A stretch of DNA of 64,000 bases from Nostoc linckia NIES-25. Lineage in GTDB: Bacteria > Cyanobacteriota > Cyanobacteriia > Cyanobacteriales > Nostocaceae. Positions 8,527 through 16,807 of this stretch are shown in pieces; position 1 is the first letter of the stretch, and each line of letters opens with the position of its first letter. The position numbers and the translations under genes are program-made. The notes under the pieces are model-generated. The model did not search any database. It was not told the origin of the DNA and saw nothing but the letters and a program-made list of their open reading frames with translations. The stretch spans positions 1,547,173 through 1,611,172 of the forward strand of contig NZ_AP018222.1 of assembly GCF_002368035.1 (NCBI RefSeq), in the 5' to 3' direction.

Positions 8527-10158
8527 CTAACCGCTTAACAGGGCTTCGACAAACTCGTAGCTAGAAAATGGGCGGAGGTCTTCGATTCCTTCGCCAGCAC
8601 CAATAAAGCGAATAGGTAAACCCAGTTGTTGCACAACAGCAAGGGCAACACCACCTTTGGCAGTACCATCAAGCTTGGTTAAGACAACGCCACTCAGTTG
8701 GGCAGCTTGGGAGAAAACTTCGGCTTGCCGCAGTCCATTTTGACCTAAAGTGGCATCTAGAACCAACAGTGATTCTACTTTTGCGTTTGGGGCTTTTTTG
8801 TCGATAATTCGCCGAATTTTACTGAGTTCGTCCATTAAATTTTTCTTGTTTTGCAGTCGGCCAGCAGTATCTACCAGAAGTAATTCAGTTTGACGCGCTT
8901 CGGCGGCAGCGATCGCATCAAATACAACTGCTGCTGGATCTGTATTCTTTCCAGGATTGGCAATGACTTCTACACCGCTTCTACTACCCCAAACCTTGAC
9001 TTGTTCTACAGCAGCGGCGCGGAAAGTATCTGCTGCCCCAATCAAGCATTTATAACCAGATTTTTGTCCCAAGTGGGCAATTTTGCCAATGGTTGTGGTT
9101 TTTCCAGCACCATTAACCCCAGTGATTAACCAAATGTTTAAAGTTTCTTTTTCTAGGGTAAAGCTAGATTTGTGGGATGTTTTGCTTGGTGCATCCAGCA
9201 TATCCCGGAGGATTTTTTTCAAGTAAGCGATCGCTTCTTCTGGTGGAGTGACTTCTTGGAGCAATTTTTTCTGTAGGGCATCGATAATCAAATCTGTCGC
9301 TTCTACCCCCACATCAGCTTGCAGCAGCAACGACTCTATTTCTGATACCGCAGCTTGGTTAAGCGGCCCTTGACCAACGATCGCTTTTAGTTGGTTGAGA
9401 ATGTTACGGCGAGTTTTGTCCAAACCTTGCCGCAGCTTTTTCAACCAAGTAATTTCTTCTATAGAAACGTCTTGGGCCCGTCTACCTTGGGCTGCTAAGA
9501 CTTCCGCTGACCAAACAAATCCATCATCAAATACCAGTTCGGGGATTTCCTCTTCTGTCTTTGATACTGTCTGTACTACATCTGGTTCAGGGACTTCAAT
9601 AGCGCTGGCTATGAGTTGTTCTAGCTTTGCTTGCCGTTCCGCCGCTGCACGTTCTAAGAAGGATGGTGCTGTTGGCTGTGTTGCCTCTGGCGTAGTTAGC
9701 GGTTCGACGGGTGTTGTCTGTGGTTCACTTGTGGTTAATTCTGAGGTTAGGACATCTGACTCATCTGCAATTGCAGCCACGAAAGAATCTTCTGTACTTT
9801 CTTCTTCTGTAGTAGATTCTTCAGTGGTTGTTTCTGGGCTTGTGACACCAGATTCCTCAGTTACTTGAGTTTCTACAGTTTCTACTTGAGAACTTGTCGT
9901 TTCACTAGCTTCAGCTACTTCTGATGGCGCTGGGGTAGCTGCTGAATCAGACGGGGTTTCTACTGGCTGAGATTGTTGTTTTTGTTGAATATTTTTGTAA
10001 GCAGCTTTAGCAAATGCTAACAAGTCTGCTGTTGTATCTGACGAAGTTTCGGCTGTCTCTGGTTGGGGTTCTTGTACAGGAGGAGTTTCTTCCTGCTTCT
10101 GGTCAGAGGAGGTGTCAGAGGAATCATTATATTGACGGCGGAACCAGTTAAAAACCAT
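8527..10158 (-). CDS. ftsY: Signal recognition particle receptor FtsY
   Basis: SRP receptor GTPase that delivers ribosome-nascent chain complexes to the membrane translocon. It has 543 residues. Residues 1 to about 215 are an acidic, Ser/Thr/Glu/Pro-rich A region, longer and more repetitive than in E. coli. The helical N domain follows (about 225-320), then the GTPase G domain. GTPase motifs seen are GVNGAGKTT from 347, DTAGR from 430 and TKLDGTAKGG from 494, ending in the FIGAGE...DLRPF element. It lies downstream of nusB and DUF502 on the same strand, an arrangement I recall as common in cyanobacteria. Confidence 0.97.
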   Translation of the reverse strand: MVFNWFRRQYNDSSDTSSDQKQEETPPVQEPQPETAETSSDTTADLLAFAKAAYKNIQQKQQSQPVETPSDSAATPAPSEVAEASETTSSQVETVETQVTEESGVTSPETTTEESTTEEESTEDSFVAAIADESDVLTSELTTSEPQTTPVEPLTTPEATQPTAPSFLERAAAERQAKLEQLIASAIEVPEPDVVQTVSKTEEEIPELVFDDGFVWSAEVLAAQGRRAQDVSIEEITWLKKLRQGLDKTRRNILNQLKAIVGQGPLNQAAVSEIESLLLQADVGVEATDLIIDALQKKLLQEVTPPEEAIAYLKKILRDMLDAPSKTSHKSSFTLEKETLNIWLITGVNGAGKTTTIGKIAHLGQKSGYKCLIGAADTFRAAAVEQVKVWGSRSGVEVIANPGKNTDPAAVVFDAIAAAEARQTELLLVDTAGRLQNKKNLMDELSKIRRIIDKKAPNAKVESLLVLDATLGQNGLRQAEVFSQAAQLSGVVLTKLDGTAKGGVALAVVQQLGLPIRFIGAGEGIEDLRPFSSYEFVEALLSG

Positions 10159-10329
10159 TGCAGCAATATTATTTGTTATAAGTTACGAATTATGAGTTTA
10201 ATTTAACTTGGGTATGGGGGCATAGGGCATAGGGGATTGGGTACTGTGAAAGTATTCCTAAATATTGATTTTCTAATTCCTACTCCCTACTGCCTCATTC
10301 CCCTGACTTCGGAAACTAAGTATAAAACA

Positions 10330-10971
10330 CTATGCACTTTTCTTCTGCTCGCTAACTCGGCGTAAAACACCGTTAATAAACCGATGACCTTCGTCTCCAC
10401 TGTACCGTTTCGCTAGCTCCACTGCTTCGTTAATGGCGATGCTGTCTGGAACTCCTAAAAATTTCATTTCAGCTACAGCGATTTGCAAAATATCTCGGTC
10501 AATTTGAGCGAGGCGAGTTACTTGCCAATCTACCAGGGCATTGGATATGAGTTCATCTAAAATTTGTCGATTTTCATTGACTGTAATTACAAGCTCTTTA
10601 GCGTAATTGCGAACTCCCTTGTCCTGATTAGCTAGCTGAATTAATTCTGGAAAATCAACAGCGGTACCCAACTGATTAATTGCTGTCTGGGTAGATGCGA
10701 TCGCCTCTTGCAGCATTGTTCTAGCAGTATTCAGGTCGGAGGCGCGAGTTTGGCTGCTCAAAAGGCGATCGTTACTGCGTTGCAGTTCACCTGCGGCGTT
10801 ATTTAGGGTATCTTGCACTTCTGAAGTCAAGGTGCGTACTGCTCCTAGCACCAACTTTGATACTAGTTGCTCGTCTTCCAATTTATCTAATTTTTTTGGG
10901 CTGACTGGCAGTTGGCTAAGGCTTAAAAGTGCCAATTCACGAGCAATTTGCTGGGGTTTACGAGGTTGCAT
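10330..10971 (-). CDS. nusB: Transcription antitermination protein NusB
   Basis: RNA-binding antitermination factor that acts with NusE/S10 on boxA, mainly on rRNA operons. It has 213 residues, longer than the roughly 140 of E. coli because of an insert and extension in the N-terminal half, which is usual for cyanobacterial NusB. The conserved C-terminal half is present: LVDWQVTRLAQIDRDILQIA, VPDSIAINEAVELAKRYSGDEGHRFINGVL. It lies about 170 bp upstream of ftsY and about 120 bp downstream of the DUF502 gene, all on the minus strand, so they may share a transcript. Confidence 0.95.
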   Translation of the reverse strand: MQPRKPQQIARELALLSLSQLPVSPKKLDKLEDEQLVSKLVLGAVRTLTSEVQDTLNNAAGELQRSNDRLLSSQTRASDLNTARTMLQEAIASTQTAINQLGTAVDFPELIQLANQDKGVRNYAKELVITVNENRQILDELISNALVDWQVTRLAQIDRDILQIAVAEMKFLGVPDSIAINEAVELAKRYSGDEGHRFINGVLRRVSEQKKSA

Positions 10972-11093
10972 AAAAGTGAGAGGTGATTGTGCTTTGATTG
11001 ATTAACCAGGCCTGACAAGCTTATAAGTCTATCAATTTTGGCACAGTCAAACAACAAAATTACGCATTTGCTTGTGACTTTGCCAGATAGAGT

Positions 11094-11807
11094 TTAAGTT
11101 TCTTCTACGTGAATAACTTGCTGTCTGATTTGGTCGTGTTTCATTTCCAGTGTGGACTCTTTGGGTAAAATCAACGGCGTATTCGGGGCAACAATTCCAC
11201 CTGACACAACTATTTTAAAAGCATCTTCAATGGACATGGAAAGGTTCACCACCTCATCCTCAGGAACCGCTGCATACCATCCAGTAGTCGGATTTGGGGT
11301 GGTGGGAACAAAAACACTCAGCATCGGACGAGACATTTGAGCTTGGATATCACCGCTGATTGCACCTGTTACAAAAGCGATCGCCCAAATTCCTCGGCGG
11401 GGATACTCTACTAAAACTACACGCCGAAACTTGCCATTGGAATCTTTTAGTATTGTTTCTAAAAGTTGCTTGAGTGTTTTGTATACCTGTCCCGCTAAAG
11501 GAATTGCCTGTAATAAACGCTCGCCAAAATCTAACAACCAACGCCCAGCAATATTCCTAGCCATCAATCCAATCACGAGAATACTCAGCAATGGTACGGC
11601 TAGCCCAACTAACAAGTTCAGTATATTTACTAAAATTGGGTGTAACCCGTCAAAGGGATTCAGTTGTTTGGGAATTTGCGTGAGAAAGTTGATTACCCAA
11701 GTAGCAATGGTAATTGTTAGCCAGATGGTAGTTGCTAGGGGAATTACTACCAACAAACCAGCAATCAGGTCATTTTTTAAATCCTGCTTTAGGCGATCGA
11801 TTACCAA
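11094..11807 (-). CDS. DUF502 family membrane protein
   Basis: A 237-residue membrane protein of unknown function in the DUF502 family, which also occurs in plants as LCV/COV-like proteins. Two hydrophobic segments (about 15-40 and 55-85) precede a conserved soluble region with LVEYPRRGIWAIAFVTG and VFVPTTPNPTTGWYAAVPED. The start used is TTG at 11807, with an AGGAG nine bases upstream. In-frame codons continue upstream for eleven codons to a TAG and read ENSLKQENRR, with no ATG or GTG among them, so the TTG is the best choice. It heads the nusB-ftsY gene run. Confidence 0.85.
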   Translation of the reverse strand: MVIDRLKQDLKNDLIAGLLVVIPLATTIWLTITIATWVINFLTQIPKQLNPFDGLHPILVNILNLLVGLAVPLLSILVIGLMARNIAGRWLLDFGERLLQAIPLAGQVYKTLKQLLETILKDSNGKFRRVVLVEYPRRGIWAIAFVTGAISGDIQAQMSRPMLSVFVPTTPNPTTGWYAAVPEDEVVNLSMSIEDAFKIVVSGGIVAPNTPLILPKESTLEMKHDQIRQQVIHVEET

Positions 11808-12221
11808 GCGCCGATTCTCCTGTTTTAAGCTATTTTCCTACAAGCATACACACAGACATCAACTAACCGATTAGCGACTGGCTATTCTGAGAAGATGTTA
11901 CTTTTCTTTGTAAAACTTGTAAATGATTGTTACAAGTCTCTCAAGTTATTACTAATTTACCGCGTTGAATGAAAAGTTGCTCATGATTGTGAAAGCACGA
12001 TTAGGTAAGCTGAAGAATTATTTTGTCTTGCGATCTGCTGGCAGATTCACGGGAGTAGCTTTTCTGAAAAAGCTCTGTTAAAAATATTAACTTATTATAA
12101 ATAAAGCACGCGTAGGGGCGCACAGCTAGCTGTGCGCCCCTACAAATGGCTATTCAGTTGTCAATTCTGATAAATGTGATGCCTATGGCAAGGGTTTTGC
12201 CCAACGCAGCAGTTTCAGGCT
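11808..12221. other. Spacer between the hps region and the nusB-ftsY run
   Basis: No gene. It contains the 32-bp palindrome at 12112-12143 described separately and should contain the promoter for the DUF502-nusB run at the low-coordinate end. Confidence 0.5.
12112..12143. repeat. REP-like palindrome GTAGGGGCGCACAGCT, copy 1
   Basis: A perfect 32-bp palindrome with 16-bp arms starting GTAGGGGCGCACAGCT. Related copies are at 27165-27192, 27414-27445, 45216-45243 and 61296-61324, always outside genes. It is a repetitive extragenic palindrome and may act as a bidirectional terminator or mRNA end. Confidence 0.85.
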
Positions 12222-13130
12222 TTACGCTGCATCAGCGCGTGTGGTTTCTGAAGTCGCGCACTGCACCTGTTGTGTACTTTCCTGAACCAGAGTTGCTGTT
12301 GCATTTAAGTCAGGTTTTGGTAAATACTTCATTTCCCAAACTTTGAGCAAAATCAAGTATTCATAAAATGCTTGCAATGTACACCAAGCTAGACCGGCGC
12401 TTCCGTCTAAGCAACCGCCTAAGAAAAAATACATATATATAAAGCGTAACAAAGGTCTAGCAGGTAGACGCAAAGACAAATCTTTCAGCGCACGGCGTCT
12501 TTCGACTTCTGACTTACCAAAAAATAAATCTCGCCAGTTTATCTTTCCTTGTTCTAATTGATATAAAGTTTCTTGAGCTTCATCAGTGGAATAACGGTTA
12601 TGTTTTTCAATCCAGCGACTTAAGCCTTTACTACAAGTGTAGTGGGGGTATGTTTCTTTTAAAAAGCCAGTTGCACCGTCACAAACTTCTCGTTCAGTGT
12701 GGCCATAGTCAGTAAACCAAACTTTACCGTGACGAAACAGGCGCATTTGATAACGGGGATACTGCGTGCTGTAGCGAATCCAACGATTCATGAACATGAC
12801 GCGTTCAGCGACATAGTAACCGATGTAGTCTGGACTCTGACTTGCCTTTTCACATTCAGCAAACAGTTCCGGTGTCATCCGTTCATCAGCTTCCAGAATG
12901 TAAACCCATTCATGCTTTGGGGGAATAGACTCTAACATCCAAGTGCGTTGGCGTCCGTGGCTTTCAAACGCGTGTTGAACAACGCGGATGGGATAGCGAT
13001 TAGCGATTTCTACAGTGCGATCTCTACTGCATGAGTCTACAACAATGATGTCATCAGATAGCATCGCCGATTCGATACAAGCAGCAATATCTAGTTCTTC
13101 GTTATATGTCAGTATGTAAATTGAGAACAT
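12222..13130 (-). CDS. Family 2 glycosyltransferase (WaaE/KdtX-like)
   Basis: A 302-residue GT-A glycosyltransferase that should transfer a sugar from a nucleotide-sugar during polysaccharide or lipopolysaccharide assembly. The N-terminus YILTYNEELDIAACIES, the DDIIVVDSCSRDRT strand and the EADERM acidic motif give the family 2 fold. The RHGKVWFTDYGHTE block and the aromatic, partly hydrophobic C-terminus are typical of the WaaE-like subgroup. The last 25 residues are Thr/Gln-rich and look disordered. It lies just downstream of the HpsJ-family gene on the same strand, so it may serve the hormogonium polysaccharide pathway; that link is contextual. Confidence 0.85.
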   Translation of the reverse strand: MFSIYILTYNEELDIAACIESAMLSDDIIVVDSCSRDRTVEIANRYPIRVVQHAFESHGRQRTWMLESIPPKHEWVYILEADERMTPELFAECEKASQSPDYIGYYVAERVMFMNRWIRYSTQYPRYQMRLFRHGKVWFTDYGHTEREVCDGATGFLKETYPHYTCSKGLSRWIEKHNRYSTDEAQETLYQLEQGKINWRDLFFGKSEVERRRALKDLSLRLPARPLLRFIYMYFFLGGCLDGSAGLAWCTLQAFYEYLILLKVWEMKYLPKPDLNATATLVQESTQQVQCATSETTRADAA

Positions 13131-13241
13131 TCCCAGGTTTTATAGTTAAAAGTTAAAAGTTAAAACTTAGGAGTTAGGAGTTAGGAGTTGGGAGTCATTA
13201 GTTATTCTTCCCCTACTCCCCACTCCCTACCCCCGAAAAAA

Positions 13242-14084
13242 TTAGCGTGCAGTAGCTTTGGGTTTACCACCTTGTAAAGCACCCCTGCTTCTTAGGCCTG
13301 TCCAGCCGATGATAATGTAACCAATAGACAACAGCAAACTGCTAATACCAATCCGCAATCCAGATTTCCATGCACTATCTTTAGCTTGTTTCTCAGTTTC
13401 ATCCCTGCGTTGGCGAATTTGGCTCAATTGTTGAGTTCTCAGGGTCTGAATATCTGTTTGTTGTTGGATGGCTTTGTCAAGTGCTTGGGGATCTGTTTTA
13501 GCCTTTTTTAGTAAATCCTTTATAGCTGGAGGAACTTGGGCGCTTTCAAGTGCTTGCTTGTATCTTTGCTCATCGCTGAGTAGTTCGGTAAACTGAGCTT
13601 TGGTTTGACTCCGCAGCTGTTCTAGCTGAGCTTTTCCTTGTTCAGTATTTAGTTGTGCTTGCAATTGCGATAAGCGATTGTTGAGTTGATTTTCTGCCTG
13701 ATCTGCTTCTTGGATGATTCGGTTAACGGTTTGAGTTTTGGCTTGATTCACATTATTGAGATGCAGAGGAAAAATCAGTAAGAACATCAAGCCTAAAATA
13801 CTTGAGATAATTAGAGCTGGAAATCTTAAATCAACACCTTGAGGCCGATCGCTTCCTGCATCAGCGCTATCAATCCAATGGCCAGCGAACAAAAGCCCCA
13901 AGCCTACCAAAGGAACAATTCCCCGATCCACTAGCGCTGTTGCCAAATTTATTTGCCATCCGCGATCGGTTGGTTGAAAGGGCAACAAGAGAATCAAAAA
14001 GTCAACAAAAAACGACAAAATGCAGATTATTCCAACTACCTTAACAGTGAGGGCAGTACTCACGGAAGTAAAACGGTTAACCAT
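13242..14084 (-). CDS. HpsJ-family membrane protein
   Basis: A 280-residue protein of the cyanobacterial HpsJ family, linked to hormogonium polysaccharide secretion; molecular role unknown. Three hydrophobic segments in the first half (about 12-38, 50-66, 88-108) are followed by a long coiled-coil region of Gln, Leu and Lys (about 115-240, e.g. QLNNRLSQLQAQLNTEQGKA), then a fourth membrane helix near 250-268 and a basic tail. The coiled coil probably sits outside the membrane between helices. Its place at the end of the hps locus supports the name. I leave the symbol empty because family members vary. Confidence 0.75.
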   Translation of the reverse strand: MVNRFTSVSTALTVKVVGIICILSFFVDFLILLLPFQPTDRGWQINLATALVDRGIVPLVGLGLLFAGHWIDSADAGSDRPQGVDLRFPALIISSILGLMFLLIFPLHLNNVNQAKTQTVNRIIQEADQAENQLNNRLSQLQAQLNTEQGKAQLEQLRSQTKAQFTELLSDEQRYKQALESAQVPPAIKDLLKKAKTDPQALDKAIQQQTDIQTLRTQQLSQIRQRRDETEKQAKDSAWKSGLRIGISSLLLSIGYIIIGWTGLRSRGALQGGKPKATAR

Positions 14085-14451
14085 AGTTTTTCAAACTTGC
14101 AGTAAATACGAATGATTTTCATATTTCAAGTTACTCGAATATTGTGCCCATGACGGTAACTGTTCTATAGAAACACAAACTAGATTCAATAATTGTGAAC
14201 TCTCTGGCCTCTTGGTTTTCAACTAGGCCACAGTAACATTTGTTATGTCCCGTGTCTTCAGGAAATTCCTAGTGTTTGAAGATACGAAGCTTATGCAGGG
14301 CTGGAAATTCAGATTCTCGACTTCTACAAGAAGTCGGTAATCTAGACACTCAAAGAAACGGAACTACTAATTTAGGCAGCTATGGCAACTTCAACGAAGT
14401 AATACCTAAAACTTTAACTTCTTTACCGCGTCGCCGTGTCTTCTTCCTGCC
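14085..14451. other. Spacer with a partial hairpin repeat
   Basis: No gene. A hairpin at 14311-14343 (AGATTCTCGACTTCT / AGAAGTCGGTAATCT) matches the inner hairpin of the 104-bp MITE family at 40171-40274, but the outer ends are missing, so it looks like an eroded copy. The decayed DUF2064 gene begins at the high-coordinate edge. Confidence 0.5.
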
Positions 14452-15096
14452 TCATCCTTTTTCCAAAAAGTCCTGTTCCCAAATTGACAGATCATCTGGT
14501 CGGTCAACGTCGGTTAAGCAAACCAAATCCACATAAATAAATTAAGTTTCTGAGCAATCTCCACAGTTCTCTGGAATACTTGAGCACTTTCCTACTCGAT
14601 ATTAGCGAATAATTCTGGAATGAGTTGCCGCAAACCAATTAAGTAATATGCACCATCAATTGCTGGGCTAAGTACGAGGTCAAAGGTGCGTAGCTTATCA
14701 AAGGCGATCGCTAGAATTTGGGCATTTAGTCTAGGACAATCTGTACCGATGATAACTGCTTTTTCTGCACCAGATTGAAAAGCCTGGATGAGCGATCGTG
14801 CCATCCGCGAACCTAGATTCCCTTCGCCTTGAGGCTGGTAAACTAAATCCAACCCCAGCCATTTTTGCATAAGTTGTAAATCGCCACTGAAACCACATTT
14901 ATACAGATATGTCAATTGCTTTTTGCAATTGTTTAACCTGCAATATTGTATGTTCAGTCATTTGGCCTTGAAGATTAGTAGCACCAACAGATCCTAGAAC
15001 AGGTATCAGTCGGGTTTTCGTCTTCCCTGGTTCAGGGTAGCGAGTGAAAATAATTGAGCGTTGTTTTTGTTTTGGGCTTGCTGGAAAGTTCAGCAC
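14452..15096 (-). pseudogene. Decayed DUF2064/TIGR04282-type glycosyltransferase gene
   Basis: Remains of a gene for a short nucleotidyl/glycosyltransferase-like protein (DUF2064). Three in-order pieces are on the minus strand. Piece 1 (15096-14899) carries IIFTRYPEPGKTKTRLIP, the family N-terminus, and stops at TAA after LQKAIDISV. Piece 2, in another frame (to 14592), carries VIIGTDCPRLNAQIL and DLVLSPAIDGAYYLIGLRQ. It stops at a TAG where the family pattern as I know it expects Trp. Piece 3 continues past that TAG with ESAQVFQRTVEIAQKLNL, then shifts frame again to end TDVDRPDDLSIWEQ with TGA at 14452. So there are at least two frameshifts and one nonsense change, and no functional product is expected. 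Confidence 0.8.
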
Positions 15097-15128
15097 GCAA
15101 TACCTTATTTAGATAAACTAAGAATATT

Positions 15129-15785
15129 TTAATAGCAATACTTATCGTTGTCGTTGGCTCTGAGATGATCTTTTCCCGTTTTTATTGCCCCTAAAATCGT
15201 AGAGACATACACGCAACGCCTAGCTTTTCCAGCATTTTGGCTATATAAGGTTATTTGTCCAAGTGTTCTTAATGATGTGTTAATACACTCATCTCCAACT
15301 TCATAGACAGGACAACCCTGGTAGTTAAATACAACTCGCCACACTTGCTGTGAAGTCTCTTTTCGTAAAGTTGTCTCTTTTTTTCCTTTATTATTTTCCT
15401 CTTCATCAATACGAACGCTTGACTCAAGATTGTGCCATAGATTGCTATTGTTTTTAACAGCATCACTAATGAATTGGTCTGTTTGTGCTTGATGAACACT
15501 CCATTGCACAGCACCATCTTGTATACGCAAACTAGCTTGCCAAGACAATTTTTGCTTAATGGCTTCTCTTTGAGCCTGGCGTATCGCATAGTAAAGTTGG
15601 TTTTGAGAGCTGTTAAGCTGGCGCGTAGCTACAAAAGTCATCCAGTTTGGTATTCCCAGCGCGGCTAATAAACCAATTAATAGAACAATTACTAAAGTTT
15701 CAAGTACAGTAAAACCGCCACTAGAGCGATTATTAAAAACATTTTTTGCATTAACTAGAGATGGTAAATGCACCTGGGTATTCAT
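15129..15785 (-). CDS. Second HpsD-like GspH/FimT-type pseudopilin
   Basis: A type IV pilin-like protein with a prepilin peptidase site. The start used is ATG at 15785 (218 residues); an ATG eight codons upstream also exists. A short leader ends in SSGG, then FTVLETLVIVLLIGLLAALG forms the N-methylated hydrophobic helix with Glu at +5. The C-terminal part resembles HpsD: compare RRCVYVSTILGAIKTGKD here with KRCIIVKTLLGSMVAKKD in HpsD. It probably joins the pseudopilus of the hps secretion system. Its 5' end overlaps the preceding glycosyltransferase gene, so the two are likely translationally coupled. Confidence 0.82.
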   Translation of the reverse strand: MNTQVHLPSLVNAKNVFNNRSSGGFTVLETLVIVLLIGLLAALGIPNWMTFVATRQLNSSQNQLYYAIRQAQREAIKQKLSWQASLRIQDGAVQWSVHQAQTDQFISDAVKNNSNLWHNLESSVRIDEEENNKGKKETTLRKETSQQVWRVVFNYQGCPVYEVGDECINTSLRTLGQITLYSQNAGKARRCVYVSTILGAIKTGKDHLRANDNDKYCY

Positions 15786-16806
15786 TGTTACTTTCTTGTT
15801 TTTTTTCAACCACCCAGTTATTTAACAATATTTCAGTTTTTTGACTTTTTAATTGACGCTGATTAGTAATACTGTGAAGTAAGGCGGGCAGCATCAGAAT
15901 TATGACAATTTTTAATAATAATTTTGAGCTAAAATTGATATTCTTAAATCTTGAAGAATCATTAATAAAATATCTCCATAAAAATTTAGCCGCAGTTAAA
16001 GCTTTTTTCCGATTTAAGGGTTTTTGTAAAGCTTTACAGGTAAGGTATTTATATAAATTGGCAATGCTTGTATTCCAAGTTTGGTTAAGCGCTGATGGTC
16101 TTTCTTGATATGCTCTCTCAAGCAACTGTAAGCAAGCTTTTTCTTGCCTGACAAGATTGGAAGAAACTGAATTAGCGCTAATTCGGTATAATATTTGCAC
16201 AGATGGTACACATACGAATTCAAATTTAGATGCTAATCGCAGCCACATATCCCAATCCTGAGCCGCAGCTAGAGATTCATCAAAGCCACCTAATGTCATT
16301 AAAGCTGTTCTACAAATTAAGGGATTAGAGCCATTCTCCAAAAAGTTACTTACCAATAAACTTTCATAAACATCTCCATTTAAATTAATACGCTTACCTG
16401 AAAGGACAAATTCACCATTAGCATCAATATAATCAGTCCAACTGTAAGCAACTTTAGCAGTCAAGTTTTCTTCGAGAGCTTTTAATTGAAATTCAAGTTT
16501 ATTAGGTGTCCAAAGATCGTCAGCATCTAAGAAACTCACAAATTTTCCACCTGCAAGGTTTAGTCCTCTGTTGCGACTGACATTTCCACCTGCATTTGCA
16601 TAAGAAAATACTTTGATTCGTGGGTCTTGAATTTCCGTAACAATATCCAGAGTAGAATCTTGCGAACCATCATTTATTACTATTAACTCAAAATCAGCAA
16701 AAGTTTGATTTAAAACAGAATTAATTGTATGAATAATAGTCTTTTCGCTATTATAAGCAGGTATAACTACAGAAACTTTTGGTAATTTTTTGCTGGCATT
16801 AATCAT
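15751..16806 (-). CDS. Family 2 glycosyltransferase in the hps locus
   Basis: A 351-residue GT-A glycosyltransferase. The N-terminus VSVVIPAYNSEKTIIHTINSV, the FELIVINDGSQDST strand, the SFLDADDLW metal/donor motif and AAAQDWDMWLRLAS are standard for family 2. A hydrophobic stretch near 293-310 (KLLLKIVIILMLPALL) may anchor it to the membrane. It starts one base after the stop codon of the upstream glycosyltransferase and its end overlaps the next pseudopilin gene by at least 35 bp, so it is inside a tight operon. It is a candidate for one of the HpsF/HpsG glycosyltransferases of Nostoc punctiforme, but I cannot decide which. Confidence 0.88.
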   Translation of the reverse strand: MINASKKLPKVSVVIPAYNSEKTIIHTINSVLNQTFADFELIVINDGSQDSTLDIVTEIQDPRIKVFSYANAGGNVSRNRGLNLAGGKFVSFLDADDLWTPNKLEFQLKALEENLTAKVAYSWTDYIDANGEFVLSGKRINLNGDVYESLLVSNFLENGSNPLICRTALMTLGGFDESLAAAQDWDMWLRLASKFEFVCVPSVQILYRISANSVSSNLVRQEKACLQLLERAYQERPSALNQTWNTSIANLYKYLTCKALQKPLNRKKALTAAKFLWRYFINDSSRFKNINFSSKLLLKIVIILMLPALLHSITNQRQLKSQKTEILLNNWVVEKKQESNNEYPGAFTISS

Positions 16807-16807
16807 T

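Noticed and set aside
14276..14536. 86-residue plus-strand ORF
   Set aside because: Antisense to the C-terminal fragment of the decayed DUF2064 gene.
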